64,000 nt of DNA from contig JADKGI010000001.1 in the NCBI GenBank assembly GCA_016722285.1, forward strand, positions 496,001-560,000. Reading direction: 5' to 3'. The stretch is from Saprospiraceae bacterium. Its GTDB lineage: Bacteria; Bacteroidota; Bacteroidia; Chitinophagales; Saprospiraceae. Below the pieces are notes generated by a model. The model searched no databases. It had not been told where the DNA came from and saw nothing but the letters and a program-made list of their open reading frames with translations. The position numbers were made by a program, and so were the translations under genes. Below are positions 28,681-38,292 of this stretch, piece by piece. Positions within the stretch are counted from its first letter, which is position 1; every line of letters begins with the position of its first letter.

Positions 28681-30488
28681 AACCTGAAATAATGATATCC
28701 AACAGCGGAAATCTGATTCTGAAATGAATAATACGATACCTCAGATGAATTACCAGTAGTAGGTATTTGAGACAAGGTATTCCAATTTGTGTTATCGGTG
28801 CTTTGCTGCACTTCATAATAATTTAAATTGTGCTCTGCCGAAGTAGTCCAGCTCAAAAGAGTTTTGCAGTCATTCATTTTTATATCAAGGGAAGTCAAAT
28901 TTAAAGGCAAAGCTGTGAGTTGATATTCCAATATTAGCACACTCATTGGCGGCATCGCATAATTACCTGAAAGATCTGTGGTTGCATTTGTTTCAGATAT
29001 GGTATCAGAACTAAGAGATGAAGCAGTCAATAACCTAGGATTATTTAAATTATATCCAAAAGTACCGCTTACCTGCAATGGTACAGTACTGTCTTTATTG
29101 CGATTTACGGCTACTATTGTCATTTTTGATAAATCGTCGGAAACAAAAGCATTTGACCTGACTGCATAAGGATTTCCGTCACTTGATGGAGGTGATGTCG
29201 TGCTTATATGAACTGATTTGTCTAAAAAAGCAGGTTTCAGTATTTTGTAAATAACAGCTGCCGGCATTAGGGTATAATTTGATTGTGAATTAATTCTGAT
29301 TGGATGCCAAACAGCATAAGCATTTCCATAAGCCCAAAAATTAGCTCTTTCGATCGTTGATTTTTGTGAAAGCATCAACAAAAAATCGGTTTCATAATTT
29401 GCCCCCTGCCACTGCATTGCCAGATTCTGTTGGGCAATGGTTGAGTTGGATGAAGGAATGCTATGTGCGTAGTCTCCCACGAAAACCCTTATATTCTTTG
29501 TGGCTGCTGCACTCACAAGATTATCCAGAAAGCTACCGGTTGCATTTACACCGGGATTGCCGGTAGCGAGATCCTCGTCTCCAAAAACGTGTTGAGAAAG
29601 GCCATATAATTTACCTTGCTGTGCCAGAGAAGAGTTGATAAGTGCATATGCCCAGGAACTATTTGATGCGGCATTTCCCGTAGTAGAGATGGTGATCTTT
29701 ATAGTTGGGTCAATAGCCAGCATAGCATCAATGATGGGAGTGACAGAGCTCAGAAAAGCATTACAATTTGTTGCAGAAGGTCCAAACTCACCGGAAGCCC
29801 ATGGTTCATTGCCGATGTTCCAGATTTTGACATTGTATGGGGATGGATGCCCATTGGTTGCTCTAACAGCTGCCCAATCTACACCACCCCCCGCATTAGA
29901 ACCATCATCGGGACTATTGCAGTATTCCACCCAATCGGCATTATTAGAGATTACATTGGGAATAGCGGCATTTGCTTGAGTCGGGGTTAACCCAATAGTA
30001 CTTTGATCGTAGATCGGGACCATTATTTGAATATCACTACCTGAAATACCCTTATTGATACACATGGTCATAAATTCGTCAAATCCAAAATTAACAGGTT
30101 GAGGACTACCAAGACCTCCCATTAAATCCTGATTAGGTCGGGTTCCAATCGGTCCAATGGATTTTTTCCACTCAAAACCAACTGTAATTGCATTTCCGGG
30201 ATAACGTATGGTAGTGAATGGGAAGTCTCCAAAAATTGTATTTATTTCAGGTATCATAGACCCATTTGCATTATGATAACCAATTTGCCCATAGGAAGCA
30301 TTTCCTGTCAAACTTGAGCGTCCATCAAAAGTTATCCCAAACAACAAGCCCGTATTGTCCATAATGCTTGAATTAATGTTTGAAACGGTAATAGTTGCTG
30401 CTTGGGAAAAACAATTTGAAAAAGAATATACCCAACAAAAAGTAATTATTGTTACAATTATCTTCTTAAAGTCCTTTATTGAATGCAT
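28671..30488 (-). CDS. Secreted GH-A clan glycosidase, GH51/GH39-like
   Basis: 605 residues to the first stop, with a signal peptide ending near FSQA. Conserved TIM-barrel parts include TTIRYPGNAITVGFEWK and the acid/base motif KIWNIGNEPW (Glu228), as in alpha-L-arabinofuranosidases of GH51 and relatives. The region where the nucleophile Glu is expected reads RVFVGDYAH with Asp339, which may be a substitution or a mis-assignment by me. A fibronectin-like segment follows (LPLNLTSLDIKMND, LSWTTSAEHN). The frame then breaks just before a T9SS sorting domain. It likely trims arabinose-containing glycans outside the cell. Confidence 0.7.
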   Translation of the reverse strand: MHSIKDFKKIIVTIITFCWVYSFSNCFSQAATITVSNINSSIMDNTGLLFGITFDGRSSLTGNASYGQIGYHNANGSMIPEINTIFGDFPFTTIRYPGNAITVGFEWKKSIGPIGTRPNQDLMGGLGSPQPVNFGFDEFMTMCINKGISGSDIQIMVPIYDQSTIGLTPTQANAAIPNVISNNADWVEYCNSPDDGSNAGGGVDWAAVRATNGHPSPYNVKIWNIGNEPWASGEFGPSATNCNAFLSSVTPIIDAMLAIDPTIKITISTTGNAASNSSWAYALINSSLAQQGKLYGLSQHVFGDEDLATGNPGVNATGSFLDNLVSAAATKNIRVFVGDYAHSIPSSNSTIAQQNLAMQWQGANYETDFLLMLSQKSTIERANFWAYGNAYAVWHPIRINSQSNYTLMPAAVIYKILKPAFLDKSVHISTTSPPSSDGNPYAVRSNAFVSDDLSKMTIVAVNRNKDSTVPLQVSGTFGYNLNNPRLLTASSLSSDTISETNATTDLSGNYAMPPMSVLILEYQLTALPLNLTSLDIKMNDCKTLLSWTTSAEHNLNYYEVQQSTDNTNWNTLSQIPTTGNSSEVSYYSFQNQISAVGYHYFRLKW

Positions 30489-30685
30489 AACTATATTTTT
30501 AGTATCAGATCTTTAATGTACCTATGTACAATAATAAGAAACTGAAAGTGTCGCTTTCGCTGCTCTTTGACTATATTTTAGGCTCTAAATCCAGAGATGT
30601 CAAAAGCTTTGCATCAATATTATTGGTATCTTAATGTTCGAACTCTTCGAGATGGATGGGTCGTTTTCCACTGCCAGAAGATATT

Positions 30686-31276
30686 TTATCTGTCATTTAT
30701 ACCTTTGCCATCGAGAATTTTTGGGATGCATTGTTCCACCCTTGAGATGCGGGTTTTGGATTGTTTTGGTGCTGAAAAATACATATTATATACTCTTTGC
30801 CGGCCGGGTGTTAGGGTTTCAAAAGCAGATTTAAGTGCCGGATTTTCATCCAGCTTAATTTGAAACTCTTCCGGAAAAACAAGACTTGTTTTGTCTGCAA
30901 ATGTAACCTTAAGTCCAGCTTTTTCGACTTCGATCGCTTCATATATATAAGACTTAAGGACGCCTTTTTTCTCCATGATTTGTTTTACGCCGGTGAAGGG
31001 AATTCTGCGTGCAGCCTGCGTATTCTCACCGGGTTTCTCGAGAATATTATGGGCATCGTTCAATAAAGCGCCGTTGGTAAATAAAAGGGCACAAAATTCT
31101 TTAAATCCCTGGAGTATAAATAAGTTAGTATTGTCAAACATGTAACATGGCTTACCCCATTTTAATTCTTCGTTCAGACCACAATCCAGCATGATAGCTC
31201 TTAACACATCCATTTCTTCCCGCCACTTTTTAGTTTTATTTAAAAATTGATCAACTTTTGAATTTGTTTTATTCAT
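30686..31276 (-). CDS. YdeI/OmpD-associated family protein with DUF1801-like domain
   Basis: 196 residues. The first half is DUF1801-like (LRAIMLDCGLNEELKWGKPC, then TNLFILQGFKEFCALLF). The C-terminal part has the YdeI/Omdp block ALKSAFETLTPGRQRVYNMY then ISRVEQCIPKILDGKG. It is cytosolic, of unknown function. It follows the SRPBCC gene by 14 bases, a pairing that is common for such small stress-related genes. Confidence 0.85.
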   Translation of the reverse strand: MNKTNSKVDQFLNKTKKWREEMDVLRAIMLDCGLNEELKWGKPCYMFDNTNLFILQGFKEFCALLFTNGALLNDAHNILEKPGENTQAARRIPFTGVKQIMEKKGVLKSYIYEAIEVEKAGLKVTFADKTSLVFPEEFQIKLDENPALKSAFETLTPGRQRVYNMYFSAPKQSKTRISRVEQCIPKILDGKGINDR

Positions 31277-31290
31277 ATAAAATGTTAGTT

Positions 31291-31755
31291 TTATTTGCTG
31301 GATTGGGTTTCAATCATTTTGAATAACTCATTTTCCAGCCTGTCAAAATTTTCTTCATTTTTGTCAACTACAAATGGTTTTAATTTATTGCATTCTTTGA
31401 TTGTGTCAAAAATCATTTTAAAAACAATTTTTGTTTTGTCCGTTGAAACTTCCTCAAAAGTTGCTGCAACCTGAAATAATGGTTTTGAATACCGCTTCCA
31501 GCTTATCATGGAAGGCTTCTCTATTCTTATAAATTCGCATTCGTTGCGATAATTTCCTTTATCAGGGCCATGCATAATAAAACTCCATCTCCCGCCGGGA
31601 CGCAGGTCGAATTCGATAAAAGTGTTTGTGAAACCAGCTGGTCCCCACCAATGTTTTAAATGATTTGGGTCAGTCCATGCGGTAAAAACCAAATCAATGG
31701 GAGCATCGACAATTCTTGAACTTACAATTTCGCAATCTGATGTTGCAGATATCAT
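31291..31755 (-). CDS. SRPBCC (AHSA1-like) domain protein
   Basis: 154 residues forming one START-like fold. Typical blocks are SRIVDAPIDLVFTAWTDPNH then LKHWWGPAGFT, and the strand pair DLRPGGRWSFIMHGPDG-like with EFIRIEKPSMISW. AHSA1-like proteins bind small hydrophobic ligands or act as co-chaperone-like modules; no specific ligand can be named. It forms a two-gene unit with the downstream YdeI protein. Confidence 0.85.
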   Translation of the reverse strand: MISATSDCEIVSSRIVDAPIDLVFTAWTDPNHLKHWWGPAGFTNTFIEFDLRPGGRWSFIMHGPDKGNYRNECEFIRIEKPSMISWKRYSKPLFQVAATFEEVSTDKTKIVFKMIFDTIKECNKLKPFVVDKNEENFDRLENELFKMIETQSSK

Positions 31756-31935
31756 TTATGTCACTATTTTTTTAGAATAGATAAAAATTAATATTTAACA
31801 AAAGGTGGTAAAAATGCCTACCAAAGGTGTTAAAAATTGCTATTTACTCAATCTGAATAAGCTGGCAGATGATCTTTTGATAACTAATTGTTCCTATATT
31901 CAGTATAAATACATGTAGAAGCTCTGTATCGAGTT

Positions 31936-33858
31936 TCAGGATTCTACAAAATACATATCCAGCTCTCCCTTTCCCTTCACTGTTATCTTTCCTCGATGTA
32001 CACAATGAAATTGATCTTTTACCATGTCATAGGTTGATTGACTTATATTTATCTTTCCTATTTCACCATTACTTTCCATTCTACTGGCTATATTGACCGT
32101 ATCGCCCCAGATATCATAAGCAAATTTCTTAAGTCCTACGATACCTGCAACGACAGAACCGGTATTCACTCCGATACGCATTTCAAAATATGTTTTATCG
32201 GCAGACATCTTACTTTTTTTATATTCACCCATAAACTTCTGGATTTCCCTACAAGCTTTTACTACATCCACTGCGTGTGTTTTGTTAGGTGTAGGCAGTC
32301 CTCCTGCAGCCATATAAGAGTCACCTATGGTTTTTATCTTTTCAATTCCATGCGCTTGCATGATATTATCAAAAGCTGAAAAACAATAATTGAGTTCAGA
32401 CACCAGCTGTTGTGCTGATAGTTTCTCAGACAGATTTGTAAACCCTTTTATATCAGTAAAAAGAACTGTCACCTGATTGATCATTTTTGCTTCTGCTGAG
32501 CCCTTTTCTTTTAATTCTTCTGCAACTTCGGCAGGAAGAATATTGAGTAATAATTCATCACTTCGTTCCTTTTGGGCAACTACTTCAGCTGTCCTTTCTG
32601 TCACTTTTTGCTCCAGTTCGCGATTAACTTTTGTCTGCAATTGCTGATTTTCTTCGAGATGATTGATTATTTCTTTTTGCTTCTTTTCATTTTCTGTTTT
32701 CAGTACATTAATACGATCAGCAAGTGCAAATGATAGTAATACCACTTCTGTCATGTGTCCAATGAATATGCCATGGGTCGTGAAGAAATTACTCGGTACT
32801 ACATTGTTGAGAGCAAGAATAAACATGATTACCATAATCAAAAAAGCGGACCAACCTATCAGGAAGTACTTTGCAGTAGGAACTTTTCTTTTCAAACTGA
32901 TAATACCGGCAACTATGAAGTAAATACATGCCACAAGGCTGAACATCTGAGATAAAGCAAGCGCCAATACATATATTCCAGCCAGATTTAAAATTGTGAT
33001 CAAAATAAATATAATAATAATTGCCCATGCCCAGTAGTAAAGTATTTTTTGATCTTTATTGATTCTTAAAAAGCGTAATGTAAAGAGAGTAATTATACTA
33101 TTTGTAAAACTTACCAAAACAGGAATCAATGGATTAAAACCAGGACTATTGGACCACAAAAATTGAAATCCAAACCCCTCTAAACCCAAATAAAATGCAA
33201 CTGAACTTAAAATATAGAGCAGGTAATAAAGATAACTTCGCTCTCTGACTGACAGATAAATAAAGAAGTTGTAAATAAAGGCAAATAGCATGATTCCCAT
33301 GTAAATTCCCCAAAAAAGATAATGTAACTGTTTATTTTCTATTAATTTATTTTTGGAAGATAATGCGATTGGAACCTGAAAAGGATAAAAACTCTGGCCT
33401 TTTATATAAATGGTGGAAGGCACACCTTCAGTAATGTGCAAATCCAATAACCAGTTTTCAGTAATAATGGGCCTCTCTTTGAACGGTCTCACGGAGCCTC
33501 CGCTAAAAAGAATTTTAGATGTATCTCCTTTTGATTCATATACTTCCAACACGCTCAGCAAGGGAGCATTCACCTCAAGATATAGTTCTTTCTCTGTATT
33601 GCTGGTCACTGAAAAGCGCATCCAAACTGTTTTGTCAACATTGCCAAGATTAAGAATTTCTGTTTCACATTGGGTAAAATTCTTGTTCAGGACGTCTTGA
33701 ACTTCTAAATTTTGGGTAGTATCCACATAGTAATCTATATTCTTTCCTATAAAAAACCTCTCGCCTTCATTGATCACAATAGGTTTTTGGGCAGATAATG
33801 AGTTCATTAAACATATCCAAATGCAAATCCAAAAAGTAAAATTTTTAATATTTTTCAT
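31936..33858 (-). CDS. 7TM adenylate cyclase with 7TMR-DISM sensor
   Basis: 640 residues. A signal peptide ends near LSAQ, followed by a 7TMR-DISM extracellular domain (about 25-165), seven transmembrane helices (about 180-380), a coiled coil rich in Glu and Gln (about 390-440), and a class III cyclase domain. Metal Asp469 (LFTDIKGFT) and Asp513 (IGDSYMA) are present, as are Lys509 (KTIGD) and Asp582 (FAYDIWGD), which select ATP, and Asn589/Arg593 (NIASR) in the transition state. It should make cAMP in response to an outside ligand. It starts inside the last codons of the flavin oxidase gene (14-base overlap). Confidence 0.9.
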   Translation of the reverse strand: MKNIKNFTFWICIWICLMNSLSAQKPIVINEGERFFIGKNIDYYVDTTQNLEVQDVLNKNFTQCETEILNLGNVDKTVWMRFSVTSNTEKELYLEVNAPLLSVLEVYESKGDTSKILFSGGSVRPFKERPIITENWLLDLHITEGVPSTIYIKGQSFYPFQVPIALSSKNKLIENKQLHYLFWGIYMGIMLFAFIYNFFIYLSVRERSYLYYLLYILSSVAFYLGLEGFGFQFLWSNSPGFNPLIPVLVSFTNSIITLFTLRFLRINKDQKILYYWAWAIIIIFILITILNLAGIYVLALALSQMFSLVACIYFIVAGIISLKRKVPTAKYFLIGWSAFLIMVIMFILALNNVVPSNFFTTHGIFIGHMTEVVLLSFALADRINVLKTENEKKQKEIINHLEENQQLQTKVNRELEQKVTERTAEVVAQKERSDELLLNILPAEVAEELKEKGSAEAKMINQVTVLFTDIKGFTNLSEKLSAQQLVSELNYCFSAFDNIMQAHGIEKIKTIGDSYMAAGGLPTPNKTHAVDVVKACREIQKFMGEYKKSKMSADKTYFEMRIGVNTGSVVAGIVGLKKFAYDIWGDTVNIASRMESNGEIGKINISQSTYDMVKDQFHCVHRGKITVKGKGELDMYFVES

Positions 33859-35398
33859 ATACGATTGGTGAATTGCCGAATAACATAACTTGTTTATCTT
33901 GCTTATCGGGACTTATTGGGCCACCAATGGATTGAGGAAAGTTAAAAAAATTGTTTGGGTCATATTTAGCTTTGATATCCACAAGTTGGTTATAATAAGA
34001 TCCCCAATAAGCCCAACGATATTCAGTCTGATCCCGGTTTGGATAATTTTGATAAGAATGTCCGTTGGTGTATTGCTCCAGAAATCCGTAAAACTTAATC
34101 ATCCATTCTCTGTTTTTCTCCTGATCATTGGAAGCTTTATCAAAAAACAGAATGGTGTAAAAATCCATAATAACGTCCCTATGAATAAATGCTGATTTCT
34201 CAACCGGATATTGATTGATTACACCCCCATATCCCTCGAGATCCAGCATACCATAATTATTTGGAACAGTTTTAAAGAAACTTAAAATATTTGAATAATC
34301 ATTGACGCTGAGTGATCGGGAAATATATGCACTCCTACCATAGAATTTCACATCTGGTGGCACATCAGGTATACCCTCCAGTACGGCTCCATTTATATCA
34401 GAATATCTACCTTGCTTCTTGAAAGCAATTGTGGCGCCGGTTATAGCCATCAATGGTGCCACCGCAGCATCCAATTCGGCTTCGTTACCTATGAAACCAG
34501 CTCCAAAGAGCACCTTTTTATGATTATCTTTTGCTATATCTGTAAAAACAATTGTTTCTATACCTAAATTTGGATATTTGAACCCTGTCAGATAATTTTC
34601 CTGGATGGCATATAAAGCTTTTGCTGCATTTACAGAATCGGATTCAAAATCCCAGGTAATTTGCATACCCCATATCAGACCCAATGGAAATATTTTATAC
34701 TTTATGCTGATAAGCACACCGAAATTTCCACCTGTCCCTCCTCGTACAGCCCAAAAGAGGTCGCTGTTTTGATCAGGATTGGCAACCACAAGTCTTCCAT
34801 CAGCAAGCATTAAGGTAAACTCGAGGACACACTCAGAATGAATACCAAAATTGCGGGACGTGATACCATAGCCTCCCCCCTGCATATAACCTGCCACGGA
34901 GACCGTAGGACATCCTCCTCCGGGTAAATGCATACCATAAAACTCCAACGCCGGATTTATGTCAGCAAAGGTATTACCTGCTTCCATCCATACTGTTTGA
35001 TTTACAGGATCTACGAAAACAGATTTCAACTTACTAATATCAATAACCATCCCGTCACAAACAGAATAATCTGCAAGGCTGTGTCTGCCCGATCTTATAG
35101 CAGTAATTAGGTTATACTTTCCGGCAAATTCCAGGCATAATCGAATGTCCTCATAACAGGCTACATAGACTATTAAAATCGGATTGGCCGGAAACAAATC
35201 ATTAAATTCTTGTTTGTCTATATTGTAGCCAGGGGACCACGGATATACAATTTTTCCTTTTATTATTTGTTCAAGTCCTGCAAACTGTTCCTTATCAATT
35301 TTTATATTGTGAGGCACTGTGACCCGTGTGTCAGTTGCAGTTAACCATTTAATGGTCTTCTTCTTGTCAATCTGTTGTGGTGTTAAGCGAAATTTCAA
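33845..35398 (-). CDS. FAD-binding berberine-bridge-type oxidoreductase
   Basis: 517 residues, starting at TTG (35398) because no in-frame ATG lies near the N-terminus. The PCMH flavin domain has IRSGRHSLADYS with His106 and GGGCPTVSVAGYM with Cys163, the pair that binds FAD covalently at two sites, followed by WAVRGGTGGNFGV. The C-terminal BBE motif is seen as YWGSYYNQL and YDPNNFFNFPQSI. These enzymes oxidise alcohols, sugars or alkaloid-like substrates with oxygen. No signal peptide is visible. The downstream cyclase gene overlaps it, and the upstream cluster lies 236 bases away. Confidence 0.88.
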   Translation of the reverse strand: MKFRLTPQQIDKKKTIKWLTATDTRVTVPHNIKIDKEQFAGLEQIIKGKIVYPWSPGYNIDKQEFNDLFPANPILIVYVACYEDIRLCLEFAGKYNLITAIRSGRHSLADYSVCDGMVIDISKLKSVFVDPVNQTVWMEAGNTFADINPALEFYGMHLPGGGCPTVSVAGYMQGGGYGITSRNFGIHSECVLEFTLMLADGRLVVANPDQNSDLFWAVRGGTGGNFGVLISIKYKIFPLGLIWGMQITWDFESDSVNAAKALYAIQENYLTGFKYPNLGIETIVFTDIAKDNHKKVLFGAGFIGNEAELDAAVAPLMAITGATIAFKKQGRYSDINGAVLEGIPDVPPDVKFYGRSAYISRSLSVNDYSNILSFFKTVPNNYGMLDLEGYGGVINQYPVEKSAFIHRDVIMDFYTILFFDKASNDQEKNREWMIKFYGFLEQYTNGHSYQNYPNRDQTEYRWAYWGSYYNQLVDIKAKYDPNNFFNFPQSIGGPISPDKQDKQVMLFGNSPIVYEKY

Positions 35399-35634
35399 TT
35401 TTGTTTTTTAACAAATGTAAAGAAAATTTAAATGATAAATTAATTATTTGTATTTGGAATTTTACATTTCTGGATTTGTACCATATCACCATTCGCGATA
35501 AACTGTACCTTATGTTTAAAAGATAAAAATTAGACTTTCCAATCTACGGCCAAATATTGGTTTTACAAATTATTTGCTATGTAGATTGCTTATAAATACT
35601 CTAACATATCAGTATTTTATTATATATAAATTTT

Positions 35635-36246
35635 TTATACACTTTTCAAATATTTTTTACCAACAAATAAAAACAAGGCGACTATGAGCAGAGAACTTGC
35701 AAAAGAAATAAGAAAAGAATTTTTATCGTAGCCTATACTTCCACAATAAGCATATAGCAAGCAGACTGGTACATAACCAATAAAATTGAGAAGAAAATAA
35801 GACTTTAAATTCATTTTATTATACCCGCAAACAATACAAATACTTTCAGATAATATAGGAATGCCTCTTGAAACTAAAATAGCAACCGGACCATATTTCT
35901 TTAAAATATCATCCGCATTCTGATCATTTTTTGACTTAAACCCCAGTGAAGTAAACCTGCCAAGATAATAACCGAATAAGGATCCAATCATGACAGACAA
36001 CAGTGACAGTGATGCCCCTTGAATGCCTCCAAGAACAAATCCATTGGTATACATCACTATACTGGAAGGCACCGGCAATACTATGTCCGAAGTCAGCGCC
36101 AGAAAACTGACAATACTATAACTGAGTTTTTGATCGTCTGACCTGTTAAGCAAATCTATGAAATATTGCTCTACGTTTTCAAACATTAAAAAAATTACAA
36201 TTATTAACACCATAGAAATAATAAAAGGTATGGCAATTTTCTTCAC
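35635..36246 (-). CDS. VTT (DedA/TVP38-like) membrane protein
   Basis: 203 residues, starting with GTG at 36246. Hydrophobic segments lie at about 5-22, 45-62, 70-95, 122-140, 150-170 and 178-197. The conserved loop is visible as DIVLPVPSSIVMYTNGFVLG and, further on, GSLFGYYLGRF and RGIPILSESICIVCGYNKM. This is the VTT/SNARE-associated fold of DedA and TMEM64 proteins, which scramble or flip lipids in membranes. It comes 101 bases after the kelch lipoprotein gene and may belong to the same transcript. Confidence 0.82.
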   Translation of the reverse strand: MKKIAIPFIISMVLIIVIFLMFENVEQYFIDLLNRSDDQKLSYSIVSFLALTSDIVLPVPSSIVMYTNGFVLGGIQGASLSLLSVMIGSLFGYYLGRFTSLGFKSKNDQNADDILKKYGPVAILVSRGIPILSESICIVCGYNKMNLKSYFLLNFIGYVPVCLLYAYCGSIGYDKNSFLISFASSLLIVALFLFVGKKYLKSV

Positions 36247-36347
36247 TTGTCTTTTTTTATTTGATATGGTTTATGAAATGATATCTCCAGATAATATTCA
36301 TTTTTGATGCATAAAATTGGTATGATACACTGTGTTTCCTGATCAAA

Positions 36348-37826
36348 TTATTGTTCATTATTTATTTTTGCTTTGTCTAATTTTAAGGTCAGATTGACTG
36401 AGTACAAGACAGGATTTGCATAAGTGTTTACATGGCCTTTGGGAGTAGTCCCTGAGGTTGGGCCATTTGATTGAATTCCTCCGTACATATACCCAATGTT
36501 GACATTTGTTAAAGTATCAGCAAAAACTTTATTCAGGTCGATAATATTTTCATAACTCTCAGAGGAATATTTCGCCAGGGGCATGAAGGAAGCATTACTT
36601 CCGAGATAACCCGGCAGCAAAGATCGAGGTGGTACCTGAACATATTCAGCGGATGAATCTCCATCTGAAATAATAAAATCAATCAGATTTGAAAACGGCA
36701 TTGGTACACCATTGTCACCAATGACCAAACCACTGGTGGATGAGCTATATTCCATATAAGAAATTCCACCCAGCAAACCATATATCATACATGTACCAGG
36801 TAAAACAGACATATGAATTACGGCGCATGAATACTGATTGCATTTTTGTTGTGATCTGCCGACAGTAATGGATGGTTTTCCTGTCTTCAGACCACTTATA
36901 TAAACCGGATTGTTGTAGGATAGATTTTCCTTAGTAAAAACACCACCTAAGATTATTGCATCAAGAGATCTGTCCATTGTCACATACGGAACCAGATTGA
37001 AATCTCTGCGGTGAAGATTTACTGAATCGACCAATGAATTCATACTTGCCATCGACCAGCCTGAAGGACTTCTCTGAAGGGTAAAGCTGCGGATCGCATT
37101 GGTATATTTTCCTGACAGACCAAGCGAGTACTTGCCTTTGTAATCTTGCCCTCCGACAAGATAAAAATTATTACCATCCACGATAAGTTCTCCGCCTGTC
37201 ACCCTTACAAAGTCATTCTGAATGACAATCGGAAATACCTGATTTAAGGCTGGCGATGATCCGCCACTCTGTACGTACTGAATAAAACTTGGTGCATCTC
37301 TCTTAAAAAAATAATCGGATGTAGTATTGAATCTGGTTTGTGAAGTATCACTCACAGTGTAACCACCACACAGATAAAAACTATTTCCAACTCTATAGAA
37401 TTGAGGATTGGTAACCGCAAGCGCATTTCTGTATTGTGCCGGAACAGGAATACCATATGATTTTTCATTTTTTAGATCGATCACCCACATGCTGTCGTTG
37501 GCCACAGATGCACTAAATGGCGGCGGGTTGTTTGATGTGCCATGGAATCCTGCCACCTCTCCACCTATGATTATCCACAAGTCATTGTAGGATGTTTCCG
37601 CAAATGATTGCAGAGCAGGTATATAAAAATTTGTTTTTGTAGGTGAGAGTGAAATTGAAAAAGGGTTTTCAATTTCGTTTTGCAATAGTTGATTTGCTAT
37701 TTCTGTAAATTTTGAGCCTGATTCAACGTCTTTTATTTCTGGTGCACTATTCTTCAGTTGATTGCGGCAACCAAATATGACAAATAATATGACCAACAAT
37801 GATACTGTCCGAATACATGTTTTCAT
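36348..37826 (-). CDS. Kelch-like beta-propeller lipoprotein
   Basis: About 492 residues from the ATG at 37826; an ATG six codons upstream is also possible. A lipoprotein signal (CIRTVSLLVILFVIFGC) gives a lipid-anchored protein. At least six hydrophobic-Gly-Gly units mark kelch-type blades: IIGGEVAG, LCGGYTV, LVGGQDYKG, ILGGVFTK, LLGGISYM and MYGGIQSN. No catalytic motif is recognised. The gene starts next to the stop of the 151-residue protein, so it is part of the same operon. It may be the surface or periplasmic member of that system. Confidence 0.65.
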   Translation of the reverse strand: MKTCIRTVSLLVILFVIFGCRNQLKNSAPEIKDVESGSKFTEIANQLLQNEIENPFSISLSPTKTNFYIPALQSFAETSYNDLWIIIGGEVAGFHGTSNNPPPFSASVANDSMWVIDLKNEKSYGIPVPAQYRNALAVTNPQFYRVGNSFYLCGGYTVSDTSQTRFNTTSDYFFKRDAPSFIQYVQSGGSSPALNQVFPIVIQNDFVRVTGGELIVDGNNFYLVGGQDYKGKYSLGLSGKYTNAIRSFTLQRSPSGWSMASMNSLVDSVNLHRRDFNLVPYVTMDRSLDAIILGGVFTKENLSYNNPVYISGLKTGKPSITVGRSQQKCNQYSCAVIHMSVLPGTCMIYGLLGGISYMEYSSSTSGLVIGDNGVPMPFSNLIDFIISDGDSSAEYVQVPPRSLLPGYLGSNASFMPLAKYSSESYENIIDLNKVFADTLTNVNIGYMYGGIQSNGPTSGTTPKGHVNTYANPVLYSVNLTLKLDKAKINNEQ

Positions 37827-37836
37827 AATGATAATT

Positions 37837-38292
37837 TTATACATTTTGAGTTGGGTGAAGTATCTGATTTGCCCATCTTTGTAATAATTGTTGTTGTTGG
37901 ACAGAAAGGTCGCGGGTTACGGGCATGTACAATGGCTGATTCCAGTTGGAAACGTCAATAAGCACCAGCATTTTGTTCAGAATAAATGGGTTTGACCAGT
38001 TTGCCTCTGTGAAAGGAATGACTGCATCCATTACCGGATATAATACTTTGAATAGTGAAAATACATTTTTGAAAACAACATCCCAGGTGAGTGGTAATTG
38101 TCCGCTGAGATACTCCTCCAGATGAAGGTTTGCCTCAAGCGTACGGACAACAATCAGAGATGTATTCATGGCATATTGAAATAGTTTAGGTAATGTACCA
38201 TCCCAGATTTGGGATGGTTTATCAATGAATCCATAAGTCATACAACCATCTGTGTCAACATCAAAATTCATTGCAAAACTATCATAAATCAT
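37837..38292 (-). CDS. Hypothetical helical protein of the VioB-like operon
   Basis: 151 residues, mostly alpha helical by composition (for example VFKNVFSLFKVLYPVMDAVI and LSVQQQQLLQRWANQIL). It has no signal peptide or clear membrane span. Its ATG overlaps the stop of the 563-residue gene (ATGA), so the two are translationally coupled and probably form a complex. I recognise no family. Confidence 0.6.
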   Translation of the reverse strand: MIYDSFAMNFDVDTDGCMTYGFIDKPSQIWDGTLPKLFQYAMNTSLIVVRTLEANLHLEEYLSGQLPLTWDVVFKNVFSLFKVLYPVMDAVIPFTEANWSNPFILNKMLVLIDVSNWNQPLYMPVTRDLSVQQQQLLQRWANQILHPTQNV

